From Ruminococcaceae bacterium UBA4306 (GTDB lineage: Bacteria; Bacillota; Clostridia; Oscillospirales; Acutalibacteraceae): a stretch of DNA of 20,314 nucleotides. Location: the NCBI GenBank assembly GCA_002394725.1, contig DGUQ01000025.1:1408-21721 (forward strand). Direction: 5' to 3'. The notes under the pieces were generated by a model. The model ran no database searches. It saw nothing but the letters and a program-made list of their open reading frames with translations, and was not told the DNA's origin. Numbering within the stretch: position 1 is the stretch's first letter; the number at the start of each line of letters is the position of its first letter. A program made the position numbers and the translations under genes. Below are positions 1 through 6,434 of the stretch, piece by piece.

Positions 1-714
1 CTGTTCAAGCGCGTCACCGCGCTGGAAAAGGCGGTCAAGCTCCTGCAAAACAACGGTGCCGCGGCACCGATTTCTCAGGCGCAAACAACTCCGACGACTG
101 TGCAAGCGGTTTCTGCACCTGTGCAGACAAATCCCGAACCTGTGCAACTTCCCCCTGAATCGGTCACAGAATCCGAATCAGATCAACAGAAAGAGGAGAG
201 GGAAGAGGCTCCCGTTCCTCAGCCGGAGGAAGTAATACAGCCCGATCCCGTTCCCGAGCAAACGCCTGTGAACCCACAGCCCGATCCTCAGCCTGCTCCG
301 CCCGTATCGGCTCCCGAGCCGGAGCAACAAGCGCCTGCTCAGCCTGCGGCGCCGCAGCGGCAGAAGGTGGATATGGAGGCGCTGTATTATAACGCCAAGC
401 CCTTTGAGATGTGGCAGGATGTGGTGTCGAACCTCCGGCATTATTCGCGCGCGATAGCCGCCGCGTTTGAGGATACCAACGCCTACGTCAGCGGCGATTA
501 TCTTTTGATCGAGACCAATCACGAGATTGCCTTTGAGCTCCTCAAAAAATCCGCCCAGCGTGAGGAGATCCGCAAGGCGGTGCAGGAGATCACCGGCAAG
601 GTCTATAAGCTCGGGCCGTATAAGCTCCCCGAAAAAAAGGTGAGCAAGGACGACGTGCTCGACAATTTTATCAACCGACTCAAATCCTCCGGCGTCAACG
701 TCACGGAGGAATGA
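1..714 (+). CDS. dnaX: DNA polymerase III gamma/tau subunit, C-terminal part (5' end outside window)
   Basis: The frame is open from base 1, so only the last 237 residues are visible and the ATPase clamp-loader core is missing. Residues about 1-17 form a short helix with heptad-like leucines, followed by a long Pro/Glu/Gln-rich linker to about residue 120. A compact C-terminal domain of about 110 residues follows, containing the stretch YYNAKPFEMWQDVV and ending in NVTEE. This layout of linker plus small terminal domain is typical of the tau end of Clostridia DnaX, which contacts the polymerase and the helicase. The downstream order ybaB-recR is the classical dnaX neighbourhood and supports the name strongly. 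The linker is of low complexity, so the call rests on the terminal domain and the context. The next gene lies 283 bases away behind an inverted repeat. Confidence 0.88.
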   Translation: MFKRVTALEKAVKLLQNNGAAAPISQAQTTPTTVQAVSAPVQTNPEPVQLPPESVTESESDQQKEEREEAPVPQPEEVIQPDPVPEQTPVNPQPDPQPAPPVSAPEPEQQAPAQPAAPQRQKVDMEALYYNAKPFEMWQDVVSNLRHYSRAIAAAFEDTNAYVSGDYLLIETNHEIAFELLKKSAQREEIRKAVQEITGKVYKLGPYKLPEKKVSKDDVLDNFINRLKSSGVNVTEE

Positions 715-715
715 T

Positions 716-938
716 AAAGCCTTCCCCTCGGGGGGAAGGTGTCGCCGTCAACTCTGTTGGCGGTGACGGATGAGGGGACAGCCTTTCTGTATGATCCATG
801 ACGCAATGAGGCTGTTTCTCATCATAATATATCACCCTGTATTCTCTTTGAATCCAAGTGCAGGCGGAACAGTTATCCCCTCATCCGCTTCGCACGGACA
901 CAGTCCGCTCAGCACCTTCCCCCCGAGGGGAAGGCTTT
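716..938. repeat. 223-bp element with 26-bp perfect inverted ends
   Basis: Bases 716-741 and 913-938 are perfect inverted copies beginning AAAGCCTTCCCC. Each arm is itself a small hairpin (CCTTCCCC, loop, GGGGAAGG). A second inverted pair lies inside (GGATGAGGGGA at 768-778 and its complement at 876-886). There is no plausible coding content, and I see no target duplication outside the ends. It resembles the hairpin-rich dispersed repeats found in Ruminococcus-type genomes and separates dnaX from ybaB. It may also work as a terminator, although no clear T-run follows. Confidence 0.7.
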
Positions 939-997
939 GGAGCGTCACAGCGAGGCGAGAGATTATGGGAGCCAATCACACCGAAAGGAAGATCAAT

Positions 998-1357
998 ATG
1001 AAAGCAAGATTACCCCAGGGCTACGGCGGTGGCGGCGCCGGAAATCTCCAGCAGCTCGCGCGTCAGGCGCAGAAGATGCAGGATCAGATGGAAGCGGCTA
1101 CCGAGGAGCTGAACGCGAAGGAATACACCGCGTCCTCGGGCGGCGGCATGGTGAATGTCACCATCACCGGTGCGCTCGAGATCAAGAAGATGGAGATCTC
1201 GCCCGATGTTGTCGATCCCGACGATATCGAAATGCTGCAGGATCTCGTGACCGCCGCGGTCAACGAGGCGATCCGCAATGCCAATGCCGACAAGGAAGAG
1301 ACCATGAACAGTATCTCCGGCGGTATGAATCTCGGCGGACTGGGCGGCTTGTTCTGA
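998..1357 (+). CDS. ybaB: YbaB/EbfC family nucleoid-associated DNA-binding protein
   Basis: A 119-residue protein, the usual length for the family. The N-terminus is glycine-rich (GYGGGGAGN), then comes a long helix LQQLARQAQKMQDQMEAATE, a strand region with SSGGGMVNVTITGALEIKKM, and SPDVVDPDDIEMLQDLV, all hallmarks of YbaB/EbfC. A glycine/methionine-rich tail follows. The protein forms a dimer that binds DNA and associates with the nucleoid, and its gene is almost always found between dnaX and recR, as here. The ATG at 998 was chosen because GAAAGGAAG lies just upstream and the family N-terminus starts there. A longer reading from 770 would run through the repeat element and is rejected. Its stop overlaps the recR start by one base, indicating translational coupling. 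Confidence 0.95.
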   Translation: MKARLPQGYGGGGAGNLQQLARQAQKMQDQMEAATEELNAKEYTASSGGGMVNVTITGALEIKKMEISPDVVDPDDIEMLQDLVTAAVNEAIRNANADKEETMNSISGGMNLGGLGGLF

Positions 1358-1956
1358 TGGCATATCATGTAGCGCCGCTGCAACGGCTCGTCGAGCAGTT
1401 TGAGCGTTTGCCCGGTATCGGCAGCAAGACGGCGCAGCGACTGGCGTACTTTGTGCTGAATATGTCCGAGGAGAGAGCCAAGGAGTTCTCCGACGCGATA
1501 TTGCAGGCGCACAAGACCATCCGCCGCTGTGAGATCTGCTGTAACTTCTCCGATCAGGAGCGCTGTCCGATCTGCCGCAATGACGCGCGTGACAAGAGCG
1601 TGATTTGTGTGGTGGAGACGCCGCGTGACGCGATCGCGATCGAGGGCACGGGCGAGTATAAGGGCACCTATCATGTGCTCCACGGCGTGATCTCTCCGCT
1701 GAGCGGTATCGGTCCCGACCAGCTGTGTATCAAGGAGCTGCTCTCGCGGCTGAATAACGGAGAAGTGAGTGAGGTCATCATGGCGACCAACCCCACCGTA
1801 GAGGGTGAGGCGACCGCCATGTATCTCTCAAGGCTGCTAAAACCGCTCGGCGTCAAAATCACGCGCCTAGCCTACGGTATCCCCGTGGGCGGCGATCTGG
1901 AATACGCCGACGACGTGACCCTCGCCAGAGCGCTCGAGGGCAGGAGTGAGCTGTGA
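1357..1956 (+). CDS. recR: Recombination mediator protein RecR
   Basis: 199 residues, the standard RecR length. In order: a helix-hairpin-helix segment (LVEQFERLPGIGSKTAQRLA, about 11-30), a four-cysteine zinc finger with C58, C61, C70 and C73, and a Toprim domain beginning near VICVVETPRDAIAIE, with ATNPTVEGEATAMYL toward its end. RecR acts with RecF and RecO to load RecA onto gapped DNA during recombinational repair. The start ATG overlaps the ybaB stop (TGATG), and the ORF ends in a TGATG overlap with smpB, so ybaB, recR and smpB are probably translated as one coupled message. Nothing is missing or unusual. Confidence 0.97.
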   Translation: MAYHVAPLQRLVEQFERLPGIGSKTAQRLAYFVLNMSEERAKEFSDAILQAHKTIRRCEICCNFSDQERCPICRNDARDKSVICVVETPRDAIAIEGTGEYKGTYHVLHGVISPLSGIGPDQLCIKELLSRLNNGEVSEVIMATNPTVEGEATAMYLSRLLKPLGVKITRLAYGIPVGGDLEYADDVTLARALEGRSEL

Positions 1957-2414
1957 TGGATAATATCAAGATCATCGCCAATAATAAAAAGGCGTATCAC
2001 GACTATTTCATCCTCGAAAAGTACGAGGCAGGCATTGAACTCGCCGGTACGGAGGTCAAATCCCTGCGACAGGGTCGCTGTAATCTCAAGGACAGCTGGT
2101 GCAGTATCGTCAAAGGCGAGCTCTTCGTCAACGGCATGCACATCAGCCCCTATGAGCACGGCAATATCTGGAGCAAGGATCCCGTGCGCGTCCGAAAGCT
2201 CCTCATGCACAAGCGTGAGATCAATAAGCTCTTCGGCACCTTGCAGCAGCAGGGCTTGTCGCTGATTCCTCTTTCGGCGTATTTCAAGGGCAGCGTCGTC
2301 AAATTAGAGCTCGGACTCTGCAAGGGCAAAAAGCTCTATGACAAGCGCGAGGACGCCGCCAGAAAGAGCGCCAAGCGCGATATCGACCGCGCGATGAAAG
2401 AACAAAATCGGTGA
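1956..2414 (+). CDS. smpB: SsrA-binding protein SmpB
   Basis: 152 residues, normal for SmpB. The OB-fold core shows GTEVKSLRQG and SYWC-like DSWCSI, then KGKKLYDKREDAARKSAKRD, and the positively charged C-terminal tail that enters the empty mRNA channel of stalled ribosomes. SmpB binds tmRNA and delivers it for trans-translation. The gene for its partner, ssrA, starts 143 bases downstream. The start could be GTG 1953 or ATG 1956. ATG is preferred because AGGAG at 1942-1946 is well spaced and because it makes the TGATG overlap with recR. Confidence 0.97.
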   Translation: MDNIKIIANNKKAYHDYFILEKYEAGIELAGTEVKSLRQGRCNLKDSWCSIVKGELFVNGMHISPYEHGNIWSKDPVRVRKLLMHKREINKLFGTLQQQGLSLIPLSAYFKGSVVKLELGLCKGKKLYDKREDAARKSAKRDIDRAMKEQNR

Positions 2415-2552
2415 ACGGTTAATGGTTAACGGTTAACGGTGAAGGTTTCTCGCTTTGCTCGGTCATTTGTATCATTTGGGTGAGGGCGGAGCCCTCCCAC
2501 AACCATTCACTATTCACCTTTCACCATTCACCGCAACGCCATCGGCGTTGCC
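2412..2552. repeat. Intergenic repeat with imperfect inverted ends and a hairpin before ssrA
   Basis: The left part is built of GGTTAA-type repeats (GGTTAATGGTTAACGGTTAA). The right part (about 2503-2531) is rich in CATTCAC/TTCACC units that are imperfectly complementary to it. Inside is a GAGGGC-GGA-GCCCTC hairpin at about 2483-2497. At the end is a perfect 8-bp hairpin, GCAACGCC-ATC-GGCGTTGC (2533-2551), only six bases before the mature tmRNA 5' end. No T-run follows it, so it may be a processing or boundary structure rather than a terminator. No gene is seen here. Confidence 0.5.
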
Positions 2553-2557
2553 TATAG

Positions 2558-2898
2558 GGGGATGTAAAGGTTTCGACGGGGACGGCGAAACTTGGTAAGC
2601 GAGTAGCGGTGAGGCGCCGCTTGAAAAGCCTCAACTTAAAAACAAACGACAACAATAAAGTTGCTTTAGCTGCTTAATGCAGCTCGTCTGCCCGGGAGTA
2701 CCGCGCCCCGGGACAAGGCGTCGACAGCGGTTTCTGTGAACAGCCCACGCCTTTAAGCTGTCACACATCAAAGGCTACCGAAGCGCATAGCCTGTTATTG
2801 GGCGCTGCGTCGGGGGAATCCTAAAACAATAACTGCACTCGGAGAAAACCTTGCGGAACTGTTTTCGGACGTGGGTTCGATTCCCACCATCTCCACCA
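2558..2898 (+). ncRNA. ssrA: Transfer-messenger RNA (tmRNA)
   Basis: The 5' end GGGGATG pairs with CATCTCC (2888-2894) to make the tRNA-like acceptor stem. GGTTCGATTCC near 2873 is the T-arm, and CCA is encoded at 2896-2898. The conserved 5' block TGTAAAGGTTTCGACGGGG is present. An open stretch at 2642-2677 ends in codons for ALAA and then TAA. With the alignment used for the E. coli tag, the encoded peptide reads TNDNNKVALAA, preceded by the charged alanine. The exact resume codon (ACA at 2642) is inferred. The RNA rescues stalled ribosomes with SmpB, encoded just upstream. The 3' end is used as an integration site but remains complete. Confidence 0.96.
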
Positions 2899-2899
2899 A
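2870..2899 (+). other. Probable attachment site (attL) in the tmRNA 3' end
   Basis: The last bases of ssrA, from the T-arm to CCA, are followed by a terminator and then by a tyrosine integrase gene pointing at ssrA. The 3' ends of tRNA and tmRNA genes are standard targets for this enzyme family, and the T-arm plus acceptor is the usual core. I could not find a second copy of this sequence elsewhere in the window, so the core limits are inferred. Confidence 0.5.
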
Positions 2900-2904
2900 A
2901 TAAC

Positions 2905-2941
2905 AAAGAACCCCAGTGAAAATGGGGTTCTTTATCTTTTT
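2905..2941 (+). terminator. Rho-independent terminator after ssrA
   Basis: Perfect 11-bp stem AAAGAACCCCA / TGGGGTTCTTT (2905-2915 and 2923-2933) with a 7-base loop and a T-rich tail TATCTTTTT. It sits seven bases after the tmRNA CCA. Reading the other way it is also A/T-flanked and may stop the integrase transcript. Confidence 0.85.
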
Positions 2942-2961
2942 GGCATGAATTTGACATGATT

Positions 2962-4077
2962 TTATAGGCTTTCCAGCTTTTTCAAAGTTTCTTCTTCTGT
3001 TGACGGGTACAGATGCGCGTAGTGTTTCATTGTCGTTCTGATGTCCGAATGTCCGAGACACCTTTGAACTGCAAGAAGGCTGATACCCTCGTTGATCAGA
3101 AGAGTCGCGTGGCTGTCCCGAAATTCATGAATCGTAATATGATGCAGACCTGCGAGCTTTGCATATCTGGCATTATGGTTTTCGAGATTCGTATCAGCGA
3201 TAGGCTTGATACCGCCGCATAATCTCCAGTCATCATTGAACTGATCGAATTGTTCAAACAACGACTTGTGATCCTCAATTACCTTCATAGCGTTTTTGGG
3301 CAATCTGACATCGCGATAGGAAGAAGGGTTCTTTGGCGGCGTTTCTTCGTATCCCTTTACCTTTTGACAAATACTGCGTCGTACATGCAGAATATTTCCT
3401 TCCAGATCCGACCATTTCAGTGCGTTCATTTCGCCCTTACGCAATCCGCTGTAGAATAAGAGGTAAAAGAAAACACAGCATGCATAGTCTGTAAGATTCT
3501 TTCGGCAGTTTAGCGCTGCCTGATAGTATCGATCGAATTGTTCTTTTGTGTAGTACTGGTACTGTTCTTGCTTTACGATGAAGCCGGAATCTTTGAATTT
3601 GCCTACATTACGCAGCGGATTCTTCGGAAGATATTCCATCCGTACCGCGTAATTGAGCAGAGCGTTCAGCTCGCGAACAGCGTTGTTTTTGGTTGATATC
3701 ATGATATCTTTTTGACCGAGCCTGTTCTTCCATTCCTGCAGAACGGGAACGGTCAGACGATCGATCCGTTTATCGGCAAGATCGGTATTCAGCACATGAT
3801 TGTTTAAGATAGACTTTGTTTTGTTCAGCGTTGAAGTGCGGACTTCGTGAATCTTGGCGGCAATATACTCCTCATATAACTGCCGGATGGTGATCCTTCT
3901 CGAGAAATCTTTGTCCTGTACTTTGCGCTCCAATGCTGCCTCGGCGTTTTTGGCTTCCGATTTACCGTAGACACGTTGAGATATCTGCTTGTATTCACCG
4001 TTACTGTTAGTATAGTTCACTACGACACGATACTGCTGCTTGCCGTTTTTCTTCTTGTCAATTTTATAAATAGGCAT
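2962..4077 (-). CDS. int: Tyrosine recombinase / phage-type integrase
   Basis: 371 residues from the chosen ATG. The N-terminal 50 residues (MPIYKIDKKKNGKQQYRVVV) form an arm-binding beta domain. A SAM-like core-binding domain spans about 55-165, and the catalytic domain occupies the rest. Catalytic residues are visible: R213 in SGLRKGE, probable K249, H317 and R320 in HEFRDSH, H343 in LGHSD, and nucleophile Y353 in KHYAHL. It performs site-specific insertion and excision. It lies directly beside the tmRNA 3' end, reading toward it, which marks ssrA as its target. The start at 4077 is supported by AGGGGGA just upstream; a 12-codon longer reading has no such site. The enzyme looks intact. No excisionase was recognised. 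Confidence 0.95.
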   Translation of the reverse strand: MPIYKIDKKKNGKQQYRVVVNYTNSNGEYKQISQRVYGKSEAKNAEAALERKVQDKDFSRRITIRQLYEEYIAAKIHEVRTSTLNKTKSILNNHVLNTDLADKRIDRLTVPVLQEWKNRLGQKDIMISTKNNAVRELNALLNYAVRMEYLPKNPLRNVGKFKDSGFIVKQEQYQYYTKEQFDRYYQAALNCRKNLTDYACCVFFYLLFYSGLRKGEMNALKWSDLEGNILHVRRSICQKVKGYEETPPKNPSSYRDVRLPKNAMKVIEDHKSLFEQFDQFNDDWRLCGGIKPIADTNLENHNARYAKLAGLHHITIHEFRDSHATLLINEGISLLAVQRCLGHSDIRTTMKHYAHLYPSTEEETLKKLESL

Positions 4078-4100
4078 AAAAATCCCCCTGTAATTTTGTG

Positions 4101-4155
4101 TTGCAAAATTCACAAGGGTATGATAGAATATTGATATGGTTTGGCGACCATATTC
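4101..4155 (+). promoter_or_regulatory. Palindrome and promoter-like sequence divergent from the integrase
   Basis: On the + strand TTGCAA (4101-4106) and TAGAAT (4124-4129) are 17 bases apart, a fair sigma-A match. Just downstream, ATATGGT-TTGGCG-ACCATAT (4134-4153) is a perfect 7-bp inverted repeat. CACAAGGGT (4111-4119) has an inverted partner at 4163-4171, and TTGTGTTGC occurs at 4097-4105 and 4168-4176. The region could control int or bind the recombinase. No convincing int promoter was found on the minus strand. Confidence 0.4.
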
Positions 4156-4180
4156 GTGTTACACCCTTGTGTTGCGCGAG

Positions 4181-4217
4181 CCGCTCTATCCTGCTCCAAC
4201 AGGGTAGGGCGGTTTTT
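4181..4217 (+). terminator. Rho-independent terminator upstream of int
   Basis: A 13-bp stem, CCGCTCTATCCTG (4181-4193) with CAGGGTAGGGCGG (4200-4212), is followed by TTTTT. The two imperfect positions are G-U pairs only in the + strand RNA, so it should work on a + transcript. Together with the promoter-like sequence at 4101-4129 it would bound a small RNA of about 80 bases with no recognisable coding content. Confidence 0.6.
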
Positions 4218-4226
4218 CTATTTAGT

Positions 4227-4273
4227 TGAAAGTATAGTTTACATTATTGCAGGCAAAAACTGAAAGTATAGTT
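4227..4273. repeat. Two direct copies of TGAAAGTATAGTT
   Basis: A 13-base sequence occurs at 4227-4239 and 4261-4273, 34 bases apart, overlapping the 3' end of the zinc-ribbon gene. Its role is unknown; it could be a protein-binding repeat or a short duplication. Confidence 0.45.
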
Positions 4274-4670
4274 ATACTCTCCATTGGTGACCGCAGGACT
4301 GGCATACGGCAATGCTGTGGACTGTATTGACGATCTTCTGCTTTTTGGGCTTGATCAGCTTGACGATTAACGCAGGAAGAGTGAAGACGAGCCACTTGAT
4401 CGGAAGCCACCACCAGCCTACGAAAAGCCACCATGCGCAGCCGTGATGTTTATCCTTTAGCTGAACATTGTTGATAACCTGCACATTGACGTTCGTGCTG
4501 TGGCATCTGGGGCAGACAATACGCGACTGTTGCTGAGCAATAGGAATCGATACAGCAGTATTCTGTGTGTTAACGGGAGGTTGTGGAGAAGTCACTTGCA
4601 ATGACTTACCACAGTTATTGCAGAATTTTGAGGCATCCGGTTGATGATGACCGCAGTTTGGGCAATACAT
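4272..4670 (-). CDS. Zinc-ribbon membrane-associated protein, 132 aa
   Basis: The N-terminus is a zinc ribbon with C3, C6, C17 and C20 (MYCPNCG...KFCNNCG). After a Pro/Gln/Thr linker, a second CxxC pair (C53, C56) and a third (C123, C126) bracket a tryptophan-rich hydrophobic stretch at about 78-106 (WWLFVGWWWLPIKWLV) that is long enough for one or two membrane passes. The C-terminal CQSCGHQWRV would complete a second ribbon. The molecular function is unknown. An AGGAGG site lies 7 bases before the ATG. It is transcribed in the same direction as the next zinc-ribbon gene and shares its first 20 residues almost exactly, so the pair likely arose by duplication. Its presence between int and the repressor suggests cargo of the element. 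Confidence 0.7.
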   Translation of the reverse strand: MYCPNCGHHQPDASKFCNNCGKSLQVTSPQPPVNTQNTAVSIPIAQQQSRIVCPRCHSTNVNVQVINNVQLKDKHHGCAWWLFVGWWWLPIKWLVFTLPALIVKLIKPKKQKIVNTVHSIAVCQSCGHQWRV

Positions 4671-4726
4671 AATTCTTTCCTCCTTAAAAATTATCTTTAA
4701 CGCATAGCCAAACTAAAGTGCTTACT

Positions 4727-5533
4727 TTAGTTCTCGTGGATCGTATAATACTCAATATCGATCCTCGGTACCGATTCATTATTGCCGAGAACGGTCTCGT
4801 AAGTATACAGCCCTTCGCACACACCGTACAGATCGATAACGTCCTTTTCGAGGATTCTGTCGCCGCCTTCGGGGATGGTCACGGCGCAAATAATGGTATC
4901 TTTCCAGAGTTTGCCGCCTTCTGCGAACTGATTATCTTCGGCGGTGACATTGACTCTCAGTGTAGTTGTTTTATTAAATACAGATTTAGAGTCAAGAACC
5001 TGGATCACCTGACCGGTATATTTCAGATGATCGCCTTTGTAGTTATCGGGGTTACGAGCAAGGGTGCTGTAATCAACCGTCTCACAGCTGTCGATGAATT
5101 CTTTCTTCACCGTTTCGGGATCCTCTGTAGCAGGCTCCGGAGCCTCTGTCTTTTCTTCCTTTGCCTCGGTAGCCTTCTCTTTCTCAGCGCCGGAGGATGC
5201 GCTTGATACGCTCGAAGAAGATCCACTGCTATCCTTAGATCCGTCGGTCTTTTCACCAAAGGCGCCGCCGATCACGCCGACTACCACAACACCTACGATT
5301 ACCCAGATCCACCACTTCTTATACCACGGCTTTTTCGGCTTGGGCTGCGCCGGCTGCTGTGTCGGTGGCTGGATCGGCTGCTGAACCGGTTGGGGAGTCG
5401 GATTCTGATTCTCTGCTGCAGGTGCAGCAGGTGTGGGGTTCGGCTCCTGCTTCACTGCCTGCAGATCTGCACCACAGTTGTTACAGAACTTTGACTCATC
5501 GGGTTGTTGTTGACCGCAATTAGGACAATACAT
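4727..5533 (-). CDS. Zinc-ribbon, single-pass membrane protein with extracellular domain
   Basis: 268 residues. Zinc ribbon C3, C6, C17, C20 (MYCPNCGQQQPDESKFCNNCG), a Pro/Gln-rich linker to about 70, then one transmembrane helix at about 74-92 (WWIWVIVGVVVVGVIGGAF), a Ser-rich and Glu/Lys-rich spacer to about 140, and a folded C-terminal domain of about 125 residues containing NPDNYKGDHLKYTGQVIQV. That last part has the look of the OB-fold, tRNA_anti-like domains found in secreted Firmicutes proteins; this assignment is tentative. The expected topology is ribbon inside, C-terminal domain outside. AAGGAGG precedes the ATG. A host gene at 18883 has the same ribbon-linker-helix plan, so this class exists on both the island and the chromosome. 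Confidence 0.72.
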   Translation of the reverse strand: MYCPNCGQQQPDESKFCNNCGADLQAVKQEPNPTPAAPAAENQNPTPQPVQQPIQPPTQQPAQPKPKKPWYKKWWIWVIVGVVVVGVIGGAFGEKTDGSKDSSGSSSSVSSASSGAEKEKATEAKEEKTEAPEPATEDPETVKKEFIDSCETVDYSTLARNPDNYKGDHLKYTGQVIQVLDSKSVFNKTTTLRVNVTAEDNQFAEGGKLWKDTIICAVTIPEGGDRILEKDVIDLYGVCEGLYTYETVLGNNESVPRIDIEYYTIHEN

Positions 5534-5566
5534 GTTTTTCCTCCTTGAATTTGGATTTATATAATT

Positions 5567-6190
5567 CTATTGAATTGATTTGCTTACTTCTTTGACTAAT
5601 CCCATGATCCTGATCCTCTGGACGTCCTGTCCCTCAAAACGGCGCGGAGGATAGTATGGATTGACAGACTGCAGCTCGATCCAGTCATCTCCATATACCA
5701 CACGTTTGACGACCGCTTCTTCATCGTCGATCAATACGATGGCGATCTGACCGCTGTCGACGGATTCTTGCAGTTTGATCAATACCTTTGATCCGTCATC
5801 AATCATAGGGGACATGCTGTCGCCGACCACGTTGACCCAGATGTATTGCTCCTGCTCGCTGGGGGACAAGATCTGTGTCGGCATATACCCGACGATCGTG
5901 TCCTGCGCCAAGACGTTAAAGCCTGCGGCGGCACTGTCGTAGACAGGGCGCATATAGATGTTTTCAAGCGGAAGGGGAGAGACGGTAGAATCGTCCCAAC
6001 CCATGAGTGTTCCGGTCGGTAGAGAAAGAGCTTTTTCTAATATAGGTATAACATCAATAGGGATTTTCTTTGTTGTACCTTTTTCATATCGTTGAAGATT
6101 CGTCTTTGGAATATCAGTCATTTTAGATAGTTCGCCCAGACTGATACTCTTCTTTTCTCTGTAATATGCGAGTCGTTCTCCTACAGTCAT
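5567..6190 (-). CDS. CI/LexA-like phage repressor (XRE helix-turn-helix plus S24 peptidase)
   Basis: 207 residues. An XRE helix-turn-helix lies at about 5-60 (ERLAYYREKKSISLGELSKM, then KTNLQRYEKG). An S24 peptidase domain follows, with the predicted self-cleavage pair A89-G90 (DSAAAGFN), catalytic S125 in GDSMSPMIDDG and K162 in EEAVVKRVV. Such proteins hold a prophage quiet and cleave themselves when RecA is activated by DNA damage. The ATG at 6190 is chosen because AAGGTGAT is well spaced; the upstream 20 codons lack a site. It sits next to a Cro-like gene transcribed in the opposite direction, the usual genetic-switch arrangement. A Fst-like toxin module lies between the two. Its own promoter is unclear: TTGTAC and TATCAA on the minus strand are weak candidates. 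Confidence 0.9.
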   Translation of the reverse strand: MTVGERLAYYREKKSISLGELSKMTDIPKTNLQRYEKGTTKKIPIDVIPILEKALSLPTGTLMGWDDSTVSPLPLENIYMRPVYDSAAAGFNVLAQDTIVGYMPTQILSPSEQEQYIWVNVVGDSMSPMIDDGSKVLIKLQESVDSGQIAIVLIDDEEAVVKRVVYGDDWIELQSVNPYYPPRRFEGQDVQRIRIMGLVKEVSKSIQ

Positions 6191-6200
6191 TAAAATCACC

Positions 6201-6229
6201 TTGACTTTTTTGATATCGGATAGTATAAT
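6201..6229 (+). promoter_or_regulatory. Strong promoter for a + strand small RNA
   Basis: TTGACT (6201-6206) and TATAAT (6224-6229) are exactly 17 bases apart. The promoter overlaps the upstream region of the repressor but points away from it. No start codon with a ribosome site follows, so the product is most likely RNA that runs against the 3' part of the toxin message. Confidence 0.7.
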
Positions 6230-6235
6230 GAGAGT

Positions 6236-6324
6236 ACAAGGAAACAGCACAGGCTGTTTCGCAATACAGTTTAATTATTTTTCAATAACCGTTCTGTGGT
6301 TGCGTCACAGGGCGGTTATTTCTT
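6236..6324 (+). ncRNA. Predicted antisense RNA of a type I toxin-antitoxin pair
   Basis: The start is predicted from the promoter at 6201-6229 and the end from the hairpin and T-rich tail at 6284-6324, giving about 90 bases. Near its 5' end, GAAACAG-CACAGG-CTGTTTC (6241-6260) forms a hairpin. The direct repeat GAAACAGC occurs here (6241-6248) and again within the toxin leader region (6404-6411). The RNA can therefore pair with the toxin message both at the shared terminator and upstream of the toxin ribosome site. GCAAT at 6261-6265 could also pair with ATTGC just before the toxin start. This is the arrangement of the Fst/par RNA I-RNA II system. The RNA has not been shown experimentally. Confidence 0.55.
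6284..6324 (+). terminator. Shared hairpin terminator between antisense RNA and toxin message
   Basis: Stem AATAACCGTTCTGTG (6284-6298) with CACAGGGCGGTTATT (6306-6320), loop of 7, then TCTTTAT. The two variant positions pair as G-U in the + strand RNA but mismatch in the minus RNA, so it works best for the + transcript. It likely also ends the convergent toxin message. Confidence 0.65.
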
Positions 6325-6378
6325 TATGCTTAAAACGATAATCGTTACTAATAAAGCAAAACAAATTATGTATTCCAA
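6316..6378 (-). CDS. Predicted small hydrophobic toxin peptide (Fst/holin-like, 20 aa)
   Basis: The reading frame TTG to TAA encodes MEYIICFALLVTIIVLSIKK: one short hydrophobic helix ending in two lysines. It is preceded by AGGGGGTGAT, nearly a perfect Shine-Dalgarno sequence, four bases before the TTG. It has its own promoter at 6435-6463 and ends inside a hairpin shared with a convergent + strand RNA. Peptides of this type (Fst, TxpA-like, putative holin-like toxins) insert into the membrane and are silenced by a small RNA, stabilising plasmids and prophages. The peptide is shorter than the about 30 residues usual for Fst, so identity as a toxin is inference from architecture. If wrong, it is a small membrane peptide of unknown role. 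Confidence 0.55.
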   Translation of the reverse strand: MEYIICFALLVTIIVLSIKK

Positions 6379-6434
6379 GCAATCACCCCCTCTCAAGGGT
6401 GTCGAAACAGCCGCCGCCATTTCCTTGCAAAACT

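Noticed and set aside
770..997. Upstream extension of ybaB
   Set aside because: It translates the inverted repeat and lacks a ribosome site; family alignment starts at 998.
2775..3061. Minus-strand frames across the ssrA 3' half and the terminator
   Set aside because: They lie inside the well-supported tmRNA and its terminator and read as shadows; the repeated annotation of such frames as proteins is a known artefact.
4181..4217. Idea of a second toxin gene opposite the hairpin upstream of int, by analogy with 6316-6378
   Set aside because: No hydrophobic frame with a ribosome site is present on the minus strand there; the region only holds the end of the zinc-ribbon gene and two short direct repeats.
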